Positions 7,201 through 16,226 of a stretch of 64,000 bases of DNA are shown in pieces (the stretch's first letter is position 1; each line of letters opens with the position of its first letter). A program made the position numbers and the translations under genes. The stretch lies in contig NZ_MQUS01000036.1 of the NCBI RefSeq assembly GCF_001953885.1, forward strand, positions 1 to 64,000. The letters are read 5' to 3'. Below the pieces are notes generated by a model. It made no database searches. It was given only the letters and a program-made list of their open reading frames with translations, and was not told the DNA's origin. The stretch is from Streptomyces sp. IMTB 2501. GTDB taxonomy: Bacteria > Actinomycetota > Actinomycetes > Streptomycetales > Streptomycetaceae.

Positions 7201-9671
7201 CGACGATCAACACGATGGTCGACCAGCTGTCCAGCTTCGCCGAGGAGGTCACGCGCGTGGCCCGCGAGGTGGGCACCGAGGGACAACTCGGCGGCCAGGC
7301 ACGCGTGCGTGACGTCGACGGCACCTGGCGGGACCTGACCGAGTCGGTGAACGAGATGGCCGGGAACCTGACCCGGCAGGTGCGGGCCATCGCGCGCGTG
7401 GCGACCGCGGTGACCCGCGGCGACCTGAACCTGAAGATCGACGTCGACGCGTCCGGCGAGATCCAGGAACTGCAGGACTACATCAACAAGATGATCGCCA
7501 ACCTGCGCGACACCACGATCGCCAACAAGGAGCAGGACTGGCTCAAGGGCAACCTGGCCCGTATCTCCGGCCTCATGCAGGGCCGCCGCGACCTGGAGGA
7601 CGTGGCCTCGCTGATCATGAGCGAGCTGACCCCGGTGGTCTCCGCACAGCACGGCGCGTTCTTCCTGACGATGCCGCTCATGGAGGGCAAGGACGCCGGT
7701 GACGGCGGCGAGGCCTACGAGCTGCGGATGCTGGGTTCGTACGGCTACTCGATGGGCTCCATGCCGACGTCGTTCCGGCCCGGTGAGGCGCTGGTCGGCA
7801 CGGCCGCCCAGGAGAAGCGCACGATCCTGGTGGAGAACGCGCCCAGCGGCTATCTGAGGATCTCCTCGGGGCTCGGCGAGGCCCCGCCGGCGCAGGTGAT
7901 CGTGCTGCCGGTGCTGTTCGAGGGCAATGTGCTCGGGGTGATCGAGCTGGCCTCCTTCACGCCGTTCACGCAGATCCAGAAAGACTTCCTCAACCAGATC
8001 GCCGAGATGATCGCGACGAGCGTCAACACCATCTCGGTCAACACCAAGACCGAGCAGCTGCTGAAGCAGTCGCAGGAGCTGACCGAGCAACTCCGGGAGC
8101 GATCGGCCGAGTTGGAGAACCGGCAGAAGGCGCTGCAGGCCTCCAACGCCGAACTGGAGGAGAAGGCCGAGCTGCTGGCCCGGCAGAACCGCGACATCGA
8201 GGTGAAGAACACCGAGATCGAGGAGGCCCGGCAGGTCCTGGAGGAGCGCGCCGAGCAACTCGCGGTGTCGATGCGCTACAAGAGCGAGTTCCTCGCCAAC
8301 ATGTCGCACGAGCTGCGTACTCCGCTCAACTCGCTGCTGATCCTCGCCAAGCTGCTCGCCGACAACGCCGAGGGCAATCTCTCGCCGAAGCAGGTGGAGT
8401 TCGCCGAGACCATCCACGGCGCCGGTTCCGATCTGCTCCAGCTGATCAACGACATCCTCGACCTGTCGAAGGTCGAGGCGGGCAAGATGGACGTCTCGCC
8501 CACGCGTATCGCGCTCGTCCAGCTCGTGGACTACGTGGAGGCCACCTTCCGGCCGCTGACCGCGGAGAAGGGCCTGGACCTGTCCGTACGGGTCTCCCCG
8601 GAGCTGCCCGCGACCCTGCACACCGACGAGCAGCGGCTGCTGCAGGTGCTGCGCAACCTGCTGTCGAACGCGGTGAAGTTCACCGACTCCGGCTCGGTGG
8701 AGCTGGTGATCAGGCCGGCCGGCATGGACGTACCGGTGCGCATCCGGGAGCAGCTTCTGGAGGCCGGCTCGCTGACCGATCCGGAGGCGCCGCTGATCGC
8801 GTTCTCGGTGACCGACACCGGCATCGGGATCGCGGCCAGCAAGATGCGGGTGATCTTCGAGGCGTTCAAGCAGGCGGACGGCACGACCAGCCGCAAGTAC
8901 GGCGGCACCGGCCTCGGCCTGTCGATCTCCCGGGAGATCGCGCAGCTGCTCGGCGGCGAGATCCACGCGCAGAGCGAACCGGGCCGCGGCTCGACGTTCA
9001 CGCTGTACCTGCCACTGCACCCGAGCGAACTGCCGCCGCAGGGCTACCAGCAGTCCGTGCCCCAGCTGGAGGCCCGCGAGTTGCTGGCCTCGGAGGCGGA
9101 GGCGTCCTCGGAGCTGTCCGCGGCGGAGATCGAGACGCCGGCCGAGGTGAAGTCGTACCGGGAGACGCAGAACGGTCCCGCGGCGCTCTTCCGGCGCCGT
9201 CGGCGGAGTCTGCCGCAGGGCGAGCGGCGGTCCGAGCAGTGGGCAGGGGTGCCCGAGCAGGAGGGCGCGCCGCAGTCCGCGCGCGCGGTGCGGTTCGGCG
9301 GCGAGAAGGTGCTGATCGTCGACGACGACATCCGCAACGTGTTCGCGCTGACCAGCGTCCTGGAGCAGCACGGTCTTTCGGTGCTGTACGCCGAGAACGG
9401 CCGCGAGGGCATCGAGGTGCTGGAGCAGCACGACGATGTGGCGGTCGTGCTGATGGACATCATGATGCCGGAGATGGACGGGTATGCGACGACCACGGCG
9501 ATTCGCCGGATGCCGCAGTTCGCCGGACTGCCGATCATCGCGCTGACCGCGAAGGCGATGAAGGGCGACCGGGAGAAGGCGATCGAGTCCGGCGCCTCCG
9601 ACTATGTGACCAAGCCGGTCGACCCGGATCATCTGCTGGCCGTGATGCAGCAGTGGATGGGTGGGAAGTGA
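4212..9671 (+). CDS. osaA: OsaA: giant HAMP-array hybrid histidine kinase
   Basis: The 1819-residue product begins with a long tandem HAMP array (about 30-1095), then a GAF domain (about 1130-1270) and a coiled coil (about 1275-1360). A HisKA domain follows with the phospho-accepting His1366 in SHELRTP, then a HATPase_c domain (DTGIGI and GGTGLGL, up to about 1600). The C-terminal receiver domain has Asp1749 in MDIMMPEMDG. No transmembrane segment is apparent, so it should be a cytosolic hybrid kinase sensing through the HAMP/GAF parts. This matches S. coelicolor OsaA (SCO5748), partner of OsaB in osmoadaptation. The GTG start at 4212 follows GGGAGGG. At least ten HAMP units have the same 92-residue spacing and similar DNA, so copy number may vary between strains. 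osaB follows 298 bp downstream. Confidence 0.93.
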   Translation: MESGAATRGTKTRAKGGPSLGRRGSTTAVDTAALNRLLAALVAMRDGNFRKRLTVSGDGVMSEIAAVFNEVADRNMHLTGELSRVRRMVGREGKLTERLETGACEGSWASAIDASNALVDDLVWPVSEVSRVLTAVAEGDLSPRMELRTQAPDEGTGHPLRGEFLKVGRTVNNLVDQLSTFTDEVTRVASEVGTEGKLGGQARVRGMSGSWKDLTESVNTMANRLTAQVRDIALVTTAVARGDLSRKVTVHVAGEMLELKNTVNTMVEQLSSFSVEVTRVAREVGTEGILGGQAQVPGVAGVWKELTDSVNTMAGNLTAQVRGISQVTTAVANGDLSQKVTVPARGEVAQLAETINQMTETLRIFADEVTRVANEVGAEGRLGGQANVPGAAGTWKDLTDSVNTVFRNLTTQVRDIATVTTAVASGDLSQKVTVDVAGEMLELKNTVNGMVDQLSAFGAEVTRVAREIGVEGELGGQAQVPGAAGAWKDLTDSVNTAFRNLTGQVRNIAQVTTAVANGDLSQKVTVDVSGEMLQLKNTVNTMVDQLSSFADQVTRMARDVGTEGRLGGQARVDGVSGTWKELTDSVNFMAGNLTSQVRQIAQVTTAVARGDLSQKIDVDARGEILELKNTINTMVDQLSAFADQVTRVARDVGTEGRLGGQAQVPGVAGVWRDLTDSVNGMAGNLTAQVRNIAQVATAVARGDLSQKITVDARGEILELKNTLNTMVDQLSSFAQEVTRVAREVGTEGILGGQAEVQGVSGTWKDLTQSVNFMANNLTIQVRNIAEVTTGVAKGDLSKKITVDAKGEILELVTTVNTMVDQLSSFAEQVTRVAREVGTEGILGGQAHVPGVTGIWKDLSNNVNLMANNLTMQVRNISQVSAAVANGDLTRQVTIEARGEVAQLADTINTMVRTLSSFADQVTKVAREVGTDGILGGQAHVPGVAGTWKDLTESVNQMASNLTGQVRNIAMVTTAIAKGDLTKKIDIDARGEILELKTTINTMVDQLSSFAEEVTRVAREVGTEGQLGGQARVRDVDGTWRDLTESVNEMAGNLTRQVRAIARVATAVTRGDLNLKIDVDASGEIQELQDYINKMIANLRDTTIANKEQDWLKGNLARISGLMQGRRDLEDVASLIMSELTPVVSAQHGAFFLTMPLMEGKDAGDGGEAYELRMLGSYGYSMGSMPTSFRPGEALVGTAAQEKRTILVENAPSGYLRISSGLGEAPPAQVIVLPVLFEGNVLGVIELASFTPFTQIQKDFLNQIAEMIATSVNTISVNTKTEQLLKQSQELTEQLRERSAELENRQKALQASNAELEEKAELLARQNRDIEVKNTEIEEARQVLEERAEQLAVSMRYKSEFLANMSHELRTPLNSLLILAKLLADNAEGNLSPKQVEFAETIHGAGSDLLQLINDILDLSKVEAGKMDVSPTRIALVQLVDYVEATFRPLTAEKGLDLSVRVSPELPATLHTDEQRLLQVLRNLLSNAVKFTDSGSVELVIRPAGMDVPVRIREQLLEAGSLTDPEAPLIAFSVTDTGIGIAASKMRVIFEAFKQADGTTSRKYGGTGLGLSISREIAQLLGGEIHAQSEPGRGSTFTLYLPLHPSELPPQGYQQSVPQLEARELLASEAEASSELSAAEIETPAEVKSYRETQNGPAALFRRRRRSLPQGERRSEQWAGVPEQEGAPQSARAVRFGGEKVLIVDDDIRNVFALTSVLEQHGLSVLYAENGREGIEVLEQHDDVAVVLMDIMMPEMDGYATTTAIRRMPQFAGLPIIALTAKAMKGDREKAIESGASDYVTKPVDPDHLLAVMQQWMGGK
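4762..7522 (+). repeat. 276-bp tandem repeats encoding HAMP units within osaA
   Basis: Ten successive units share the pattern VTRVAxEVGTEGxLGGQAxVxGVxGxWKDL and recur every 92 codons, for example near 4762, 5038 and 5314. Nucleotide similarity between units is high, including near-identical stretches around the GGTCAGGC and AACACGATGGT positions. Such an array is prone to recombination and to assembly collapse. Confidence 0.88.
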
Positions 9672-9969
9672 CGAGATCGGCACACCATGACGTGAACACC
9701 CGGGGAACCCTCGGCACGTGTCGGGAGTTGCCCACTTGAGGTGAGTGCGAACGTACGACTTAAGGTGGCTGCACACGTATGGGAATGCCAGATTCCGGGA
9801 ACCATCCCGGCCTCCGCCGCGTTTCCGCTACGTGCACAGTGACATCGCGGTGACAGGGTGTGGCGACAGGCGGGGTACGGCTACGATGACCGGCACAAGG
9901 ACGGGCGGCGAAAGGGAGTCGTCCCCTGGGGCGGCGCCCGGTGTACCGCCGGGGCGAGGAGGGCGGGCC

Positions 9970-10650
9970 ATGGTGCAGAAGGCCAAGATCCTCCTGGTCG
10001 ATGACCGGCCGGAGAATCTGTTGGCGCTGGAGGCGATCCTCTCTGCGCTCGATCAGACGCTGGTGCGGGCATCGTCCGGGGAGGAAGCACTCAAGGCACT
10101 GCTCACGGACGATTTCGCGGTCATCCTGCTGGATGTCCAGATGCCGGGCATGGACGGTTTCGAGACCGCCGCGCACATCAAGCGGCGCGAGCGGACCCGG
10201 GACATCCCGATCATCTTCCTCACGGCGATCAACCACGGCCCGCATCACACTTTCCGGGGCTACGCGGCGGGTGCGGTCGACTACATCTCCAAGCCGTTCG
10301 ATCCGTGGGTGCTGCGCGCGAAGGTCTCGGTGTTCGTCGAGCTGTACATGAAGAACTGCCAGCTGCGCGAGCAGGCGGCGCTGCTGCGACTGCAGTTGGA
10401 GGGCGGCGGCAAGGGCGCGGTCGGCGGCAAGGAGTCCGCCGGGCTGCTCGCCGAGCTGTCCGCGCGGCTCGCGGCCGTCGAGGAGCAGGCCGAGGCGCTG
10501 TCCAAGCAGCTGGACGACGATTCGGCGGACGCGGCCGCGGTGGCCACGGCGGCCCATCTGGAGCGCAAGCTCACCGGGTTGCGGCGCGCACTGGACGCCC
10601 TGGAACCGGGCGCCGGCCCCGCCGGCTCCTCGGTGCCGGCGCAGAACTGA
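9970..10650 (+). CDS. osaB: OsaB: response regulator with C-terminal coiled coil
   Basis: The 226-residue protein has an N-terminal receiver domain: DDRP acidic pair at about 10-13, Asp55 in LLDVQMPGMDG, Thr in FLTA, and Lys in SKPFDP. A predicted alpha-helical, Ala/Glu/Leu-rich coiled coil follows, with no recognisable DNA-binding domain. This is the architecture reported for S. coelicolor OsaB (SCO5749), the OsaA partner needed for aerial growth under osmotic stress. Output is therefore probably through protein contacts. The start at 9970 (MVQKAKILLVDD) follows GAGGAGGG and sits right before the receiver domain. The frame is open further upstream but that part is unlike any receiver. The 298-bp gap after osaA leaves room for its own promoter. 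Confidence 0.9.
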   Translation: MVQKAKILLVDDRPENLLALEAILSALDQTLVRASSGEEALKALLTDDFAVILLDVQMPGMDGFETAAHIKRRERTRDIPIIFLTAINHGPHHTFRGYAAGAVDYISKPFDPWVLRAKVSVFVELYMKNCQLREQAALLRLQLEGGGKGAVGGKESAGLLAELSARLAAVEEQAEALSKQLDDDSADAAAVATAAHLERKLTGLRRALDALEPGAGPAGSSVPAQN

Positions 10651-10774
10651 CCCACACCGAGGCGGCGGTTGCCCATGAGCGCGCGTCAGCTCCGGTCTCC
10701 TGCAAGGGCGACACGAACGGGTGAAGCTGTGGGCACACGTGTCCGCTGTCGTCTCCCCCGGTAACCTCACACCC

Positions 10775-13519
10775 ATGGCCTCACGTCCCTCCGCAGCCAA
10801 GAAGCAGCCCGCGAAGAAGGCGGCCGCTCCCGCGAAGGCTCCGGCGAAGAAGGCCGCAGCAAAGAAGGCGGCGGCCAGGAAGGCGCCCGCCAAAAAGGCT
10901 CCGCCCAAGAAGGCCGCGCCGAAGCCGGCACCGAGCCCCACCGGGGGCGTGTACCGGCTCGTGCGCGCCCTCTGGCTCGGCCTGGCGCACGCCGTCGGCG
11001 CCGTCTTCCGCGGCATAGGGCAGGGCGCGAAGAACCTCGACCCGGCTCACCGCAAGGACGGCATCGCGCTGCTGCTGTTCGGCATCGCGCTGATCGTCGC
11101 CGCCGGCACCTGGGCCAACCTCAAGGGCCCCGTCGGCGGCCTCGTGGAGATCCTCGTCACCGGCGCCTTCGGCCGGCTCGACCTGCTGGTCCCGATACTG
11201 CTCGCGGTGATCGCCGTACGGTTCATCCGGCACCCGGAGCAGCCGGAGGCCAACGGCCGGATCGTGATCGGCCTGTCCGCGCTCGTCATCGGCGTGCTCG
11301 GCCAGGTCCACATCGCCTGTGGCTCGCCCGCGCGCAGCGACGGCATGCAGGCCATAAGGGACGCCGGCGGCCTCATCGGCTGGGCGGCGGCCACCCCGCT
11401 GACGTACACCATGACCGAGGTCCTCGCCGTACCCCTGCTGGCGCTGCTGACGATCTTCGGCCTGCTCGTGGTGACCGCCACCCCGGTCAACGCCATCCCG
11501 CAGCGGCTACGGGCGCTCGGCGTACGCCTGGGCGTGCTGCACGACCACGACGCGGAGGGGTACGAGGAGTACACCGACGACGACGAGCGCTACGACGAGC
11601 AGTGGCGCGAGGCGCTGCCCGCGCGCCCCCGTAAGCGCTCGTCCGCCCCCAAGGCGTACGACCCCGACAACGCCGAGGAGGAGGCCCTCTCGCAGCGCCG
11701 CGGCCGCCCCAGGCGCTCCGCGGTGCCCCAGCCGGATCCGCAGCGCCATATGGACGCCGTGGACGTCGCGGCGGCCGCCGCCGCGGCGCTCGACGGCGCG
11801 GTGCTGCACGGCATGCCGCCCTCCCCGCTGGTCGCCGACCTCACCCAGGGCGTCAGCATCGGCGACCGCGAGGAGACCACCCCGGTGCCCACCCCCGCGC
11901 CGGCTCCCAAGCCGTCGCCGGTGCCGGCCGCGCGCCCCAAGCAGGAGAAACTCCAGCCCGGGACCGTCCCCGACCTGACCAAGAAGGCCCCCGAGGAGCC
12001 CCGCGACCTGCCCCCGCGCGCGGAGCAGCTCCAGCTCTCCGGGGACATCACCTACTCGCTGCCGTCGCTGGACCTGCTCACGCGCGGCGGCCCCGGCAAG
12101 GCGCGCAGCGAGGCCAACGACGCGGTCGTCGCCTCGCTCACACAGGTCTTCACCGAGTTCAAGGTCGACGCCGCCGTCACCGGCTTCACCCGCGGCCCGA
12201 CGGTCACCCGCTACGAGGTCGAACTCGGACCTGCCGTGAAGGTCGAGCGGATCACCGCACTGACCAAGAACATCGCGTACGCCGTCGCCAGCCCGGACGT
12301 ACGGATCATCAGCCCCATCCCGGGCAAGTCCGCGGTCGGTATCGAGATCCCGAACACCGACCGGGAGATGGTCAACCTCGGTGACGTGCTGCGCCTCGCG
12401 GAGTCCGCCGAGGACGACGACCCGATGCTGGTCGCCTTCGGCAAGGACGTCGAGGGCGGGTATGTGATGCACTCGCTGGCGAAGATGCCGCACATGCTGG
12501 TCGCGGGCGCCACCGGCTCCGGCAAGTCGTCCTGCATCAACTGCCTGATCACCTCGGTCATGATGCGGGCGACCCCGGAGGACGTCCGGCTGATCCTGGT
12601 CGACCCCAAGCGCGTCGAACTGACCGCGTACGAGGGCATCCCGCACCTGATCACGCCGATCATCACCAACCCCAAGCGGGCCGCCGAGGCCCTGCAGTGG
12701 GTCGTCCGCGAGATGGACCTGCGCTACGACGACCTCGCGGCCTACGGCTACCGGCACATCGACGACTTCAACCAGGCCGTGCGCGAGGGCAAGGTCAAGC
12801 CGCCGGAGGGCAGCGAGCGGGAGCTGCAGCCGTACCCGTATCTGCTGGTGATCGTGGACGAGCTGGCCGACCTGATGATGGTCGCCCCGCGTGACGTCGA
12901 GGACTCGATCGTGCGCATCACGCAGCTCGCGCGCGCGGCCGGCATCCACCTGGTGCTCGCCACCCAGCGCCCCTCGGTCGACGTGGTCACCGGTCTGATC
13001 AAGGCCAACGTGCCCTCCCGGCTGGCCTTCGCCACCTCCTCGCTCGCCGACAGCCGCGTCATTCTCGACCAGCCCGGCGCCGAGAAGCTGATCGGCAAGG
13101 GTGACGGCCTGTTCCTGCCGATGGGCGCCAACAAGCCGACCCGTATGCAGGGCGCGTTCGTCACCGAGGCCGAGGTCGCGGCCGTCGTCAAGCACTGCAA
13201 GGACCAGATGACGCCCGTCTTCCGGGACGACGTCACGGTCGGCACCAAGCAGAAGAAGGAGATCGACGAGGACATCGGCGACGACCTCGACCTGCTGTGC
13301 CAGGCGGCCGAGCTGGTCGTCTCCACCCAGTTCGGGTCGACCTCCATGCTCCAGCGCAAGCTGCGCGTCGGCTTCGCCAAGGCCGGGCGGCTCATGGACC
13401 TCATGGAGTCCCGCAACATCGTGGGACCGAGCGAGGGCTCCAAGGCACGTGACGTTCTTGTGAAGCCTGATGAGCTGGATGGCGTGCTCGCTCTGATTCG
13501 CGGGGAGTCTGAGGAATAG
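10775..13519 (+). CDS. ftsK: FtsK/SpoIIIE-family DNA translocase
   Basis: The 914-residue protein is the septal DNA pump that clears chromosomes from closing sporulation septa. It begins with a Lys/Ala/Pro-rich basic stretch of about 50 residues (AKKA repeats), followed by about four membrane segments (about 85-255). An acidic and Pro-rich linker follows, then the RecA-like motor with Walker A GATGSGKSS near residue 578 and Walker B VIVDELADLMM near 690. The C-terminal winged-helix gamma domain contains STSMLQRKLRVGFAKAGRLMDLME. Length is normal for actinobacteria. The chosen ATG is the 19th codon of a longer open frame, and the conserved protein starts there. The basic N-terminus resembles histone H1-like tails. 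Confidence 0.95.
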   Translation: MASRPSAAKKQPAKKAAAPAKAPAKKAAAKKAAARKAPAKKAPPKKAAPKPAPSPTGGVYRLVRALWLGLAHAVGAVFRGIGQGAKNLDPAHRKDGIALLLFGIALIVAAGTWANLKGPVGGLVEILVTGAFGRLDLLVPILLAVIAVRFIRHPEQPEANGRIVIGLSALVIGVLGQVHIACGSPARSDGMQAIRDAGGLIGWAAATPLTYTMTEVLAVPLLALLTIFGLLVVTATPVNAIPQRLRALGVRLGVLHDHDAEGYEEYTDDDERYDEQWREALPARPRKRSSAPKAYDPDNAEEEALSQRRGRPRRSAVPQPDPQRHMDAVDVAAAAAAALDGAVLHGMPPSPLVADLTQGVSIGDREETTPVPTPAPAPKPSPVPAARPKQEKLQPGTVPDLTKKAPEEPRDLPPRAEQLQLSGDITYSLPSLDLLTRGGPGKARSEANDAVVASLTQVFTEFKVDAAVTGFTRGPTVTRYEVELGPAVKVERITALTKNIAYAVASPDVRIISPIPGKSAVGIEIPNTDREMVNLGDVLRLAESAEDDDPMLVAFGKDVEGGYVMHSLAKMPHMLVAGATGSGKSSCINCLITSVMMRATPEDVRLILVDPKRVELTAYEGIPHLITPIITNPKRAAEALQWVVREMDLRYDDLAAYGYRHIDDFNQAVREGKVKPPEGSERELQPYPYLLVIVDELADLMMVAPRDVEDSIVRITQLARAAGIHLVLATQRPSVDVVTGLIKANVPSRLAFATSSLADSRVILDQPGAEKLIGKGDGLFLPMGANKPTRMQGAFVTEAEVAAVVKHCKDQMTPVFRDDVTVGTKQKKEIDEDIGDDLDLLCQAAELVVSTQFGSTSMLQRKLRVGFAKAGRLMDLMESRNIVGPSEGSKARDVLVKPDELDGVLALIRGESEE

Positions 13520-13814
13520 AAACAAGACGGGACAGGGTGAAGGGCCGTCCGGCGGACACTGGTTACGCCGGGTGGCGTCATCGTCGTGATCCACCCGTTA
13601 GAGATCGGCGGGCAACCGTTTCCCTTTCCCGTACGTCCAGTTGAGCGAGAGGAACAGGAAGGCATCTCATCCTGGGGTACCTCTTGTCCAGCCCTCGGCA
13701 TGTCCGGCCATTCCGATGGCGTACAAAGTCCCACCGCCCGGTTGCCCCACCCTTTCGTACCACCCCTAGACTGAGCTTCCAGCACAGGTGGCTACACGCT
13801 CGAAAGGCGCCCCC

Positions 13815-14657
13815 GTGTCCATCGGCAACTCCCCTGAAGACGAGCGTCCGTTCCGAGACGAGTCCCAGGAACCCCGTGTCCCCGTGGGCCGCGCCCTGCA
13901 GCAGGCGCGGATCGCGGCCGGGCTCACCGTGGACGACGTCAGCAGTGCCACTCGTGTCCGTATCGCCATCGTGCACGCCATCGAGGTGGACGACTTCGGT
14001 CCGTGCGGCGGCGACGTGTATGCCCGCGGACACATCCGAACGCTGGCCAAGGCTGTCCACCTCGATCCCGCACCCCTGATCGCCCAGTACGACGCCGAGC
14101 ACGGTGGCCGTCCCGCCCCCACCCCGGCAGCACCTTTGTTCGAGGCCGAGCGAATCCGTCCCGAGCGGCGCGGGCCGAACTGGACCGCGGCCATGGTCGC
14201 CGCGATCGTCGTCGTGATCGGGTTCGTCGGCTTCACCATGGTGAAGGGCGGCGACTCCGGAAGCGATGCGAAGTCGCAGGTCGCCGAGGGCAGCACGCCC
14301 GCCGCCAGCAAGTCCGCCTCCGCCACACCGAAGAAGGACAAGCCCGCCGCGCCGAGCACCGTGCCCTCCGACAGCGCCATCGCGGCGGCGCCCCAGGACA
14401 AGGTGACCGTCCAGGTCAGCGCGCCGAACGGACGCAGCTGGATCTCGGCCAAGGACCACAACGGCCGGATGCTCTTCGACGGGCTGCTGAAGAAGGGCGA
14501 GTCCAAGACCTTCCAGGACAGCTCCAAGATCAACCTGATCCTCGGCGACGCCGGCGCGATCGAGCTGTACGTCAACGGCAAGAAGATCGACAACAACTTC
14601 CAGCCGGGCGCCGTGGAGCGCCTGACCTACACGAAGGGTGACCCGGTAGCGGGCTGA
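13815..14657 (+). CDS. RodZ-like helix-turn-helix membrane protein (DUF4115 C-terminus)
   Basis: The 280-residue product has an N-terminal Cro/CI-like HTH of the RodZ type (about 20-90; LQQARIAAGLTVDDVSxAT and GDVYARGHIRTLAKA). A single transmembrane segment follows at about 130-150, then a Ser/Ala/Lys/Pro-rich linker and a C-terminal beta domain (about 195-275) of the DUF4115 type with FDGLLKKGESKTF. RodZ anchors MreB to the membrane in rods; in Streptomyces the homologue's role is less clear, and DNA binding is uncertain. GTG 13815 has a GAAAGG site seven bases upstream, whereas the in-frame GTG at 13788 has none. It lies between ftsK and rimO on the same strand, suggesting a link with cell envelope or division genes. 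Confidence 0.82.
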   Translation: MSIGNSPEDERPFRDESQEPRVPVGRALQQARIAAGLTVDDVSSATRVRIAIVHAIEVDDFGPCGGDVYARGHIRTLAKAVHLDPAPLIAQYDAEHGGRPAPTPAAPLFEAERIRPERRGPNWTAAMVAAIVVVIGFVGFTMVKGGDSGSDAKSQVAEGSTPAASKSASATPKKDKPAAPSTVPSDSAIAAAPQDKVTVQVSAPNGRSWISAKDHNGRMLFDGLLKKGESKTFQDSSKINLILGDAGAIELYVNGKKIDNNFQPGAVERLTYTKGDPVAG

Positions 14658-14753
14658 CCGGTCCCTCTGAGACCGCGGATGTGACGGGGTCGGCACAAGA
14701 TCGGCCAACCCCGTCGACGTGGGCTGTCAGTGGGACGAAGTAGTCTTGAGCCC

Positions 14754-16226
14754 ATGCCTGAACGCCGTACCGTCGCACTCGTCACTCTTGGCTGCGCCCG
14801 TAACGAGGTGGACTCGGAGGAGCTCGCAGGCCGTTTGGAGGCGGACGGCTGGCAGCTCGTCGAGGACGCCGCGGACGCCGATGTCGCCGTGGTGAACACG
14901 TGTGGCTTCGTGGAGGCCGCGAAGAAGGACTCCGTCGACGCCCTCCTCGAAGCCAATGATCTCAAGGACCATGGGAGAACCCAGGCCGTCGTGGCGGTGG
15001 GCTGCATGGCCGAGCGGTACGGCAAGGAGCTGGCCGAGGCACTGCCCGAGGCCGACGGCGTGCTCGGCTTCGACGACTACGCGGACATCTCCGACCGCCT
15101 GCAGACCATCCTGTCCGGCGGCATCCACGCCTCCCACACCCCGCGCGACCGCCGCAAGCTGCTCCCGATCAGCCCGGCCGAGCGACAGGAGTCGGCCGCA
15201 GCCGTCGCGCTGCCCGGCCACGGCCCCGCCGACCTCCCGGACGGCGTCGCGCCCGCCTCCGGCCCGCGCGCACCCCTGCGCCGCCGCCTGGACGGCGCCC
15301 CGGTCGCCTCGGTCAAGCTCGCCTCCGGCTGCGACCGGCGCTGCTCCTTCTGCGCCATCCCGTCCTTCCGCGGCTCCTTCATCTCCCGCCGCCCCAGCGA
15401 CGTGCTGAACGAGACCCGCTGGCTGGGCGAGCAGGGCGTGAAGGAGATCATGCTGGTCTCCGAGAACAACACCTCCTACGGCAAGGACCTGGGCGACATC
15501 CGCCTGCTGGAGTCCCTGCTGCCGGAACTGTCCGAGGTCGACGGCATCGAGCGGGTGCGCGTCAGCTACCTGCAGCCCGCCGAGATGCGCCCGGGACTCA
15601 TCGACGTCCTGACCTCGACGCCCAAGGTCGCCCCGTACTTCGACCTGTCCTTCCAGCACTCCGCGCCCGACGTGCTGCGCGCCATGCGCCGCTTCGGCGA
15701 CACCGACCGGTTCCTGGAACTGCTCGACACGATCCGCTCCAAGGCCCCCGAGGCCGGCGTGCGCTCCAACTTCATCGTCGGCTTCCCCGGCGAGAGCGAG
15801 GCGGACCTGGCCGAGCTGGAGCGCTTCCTGACCGGCGCCCGCCTGGACGCCATCGGTGTCTTCGGCTACTCCGACGAGGAGGGCACGGAGGCGGCGACCT
15901 ACGACGACAAGCTGGACGGGGACGTCGTGGCCGAGCGCCTGGCGCGCGTGTCCCGGCTGGCCGAGGAACTCGTCTCGCAGCGCGCCGAGGAGCGCGTCGG
16001 AGAAACGGTGCACGTGCTGGTCGAGTCGGTCGACGCGGAAGAGGGCGTCTACGGCCGTGCCGCGCACCAGGCGCCCGAGACCGATGGCCAGGTGCTGCTC
16101 ACGAGCGGCGCGGGCCTCACGGTCGGACGTATGGTCGAGGCGAAGGTGGTCGGTACGGAAGGTGTCGACCTGGTGGCCGAGCCGCTGACCGGCTCGCTCG
16201 CGTGTAGTGAGGAGGCGGGCAGATGA
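14754..16226 (+). CDS. rimO: Ribosomal protein S12 methylthiotransferase RimO
   Basis: This 490-residue radical-SAM methylthiotransferase adds a methylthio group to the conserved aspartate of ribosomal protein S12. The N-terminal MTTase domain contains TLGCARNEVDSE and NTCGF cysteines that hold one [4Fe-4S] cluster. The radical SAM motif CxxxCxxC is Cys193/Cys197/Cys200, and a C-terminal TRAM domain ends the protein. LGCARN with SYLQPAE is typical of RimO rather than MiaB. An insertion of about 40 residues between the MTTase and SAM domains is rich in Ala, Pro and Arg. The ATG at 14754 begins the conserved MPERRTVALVTLGC. The stop overlaps the pgsA start (ATGA), so translation is coupled. Confidence 0.94.
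   Translation: MPERRTVALVTLGCARNEVDSEELAGRLEADGWQLVEDAADADVAVVNTCGFVEAAKKDSVDALLEANDLKDHGRTQAVVAVGCMAERYGKELAEALPEADGVLGFDDYADISDRLQTILSGGIHASHTPRDRRKLLPISPAERQESAAAVALPGHGPADLPDGVAPASGPRAPLRRRLDGAPVASVKLASGCDRRCSFCAIPSFRGSFISRRPSDVLNETRWLGEQGVKEIMLVSENNTSYGKDLGDIRLLESLLPELSEVDGIERVRVSYLQPAEMRPGLIDVLTSTPKVAPYFDLSFQHSAPDVLRAMRRFGDTDRFLELLDTIRSKAPEAGVRSNFIVGFPGESEADLAELERFLTGARLDAIGVFGYSDEEGTEAATYDDKLDGDVVAERLARVSRLAEELVSQRAEERVGETVHVLVESVDAEEGVYGRAAHQAPETDGQVLLTSGAGLTVGRMVEAKVVGTEGVDLVAEPLTGSLACSEEAGR

Noticed and set aside
4762..7522. Regular repeats considered as a CRISPR-like array
   Set aside because: Units are 276 bp, in frame, and encode HAMP domains without spacers.
4944..9776. A very long open frame on the minus strand opposite osaA
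   Set aside because: It mirrors the codon bias of the HAMP array in high-GC DNA; its protein is Arg/Leu/His-rich with no domain, while the plus strand has clear kinase motifs.
11507..13594. Long minus-strand frame opposite ftsK
   Set aside because: No recognisable domain and no ribosome site; explained by GC-rich codon structure of ftsK.
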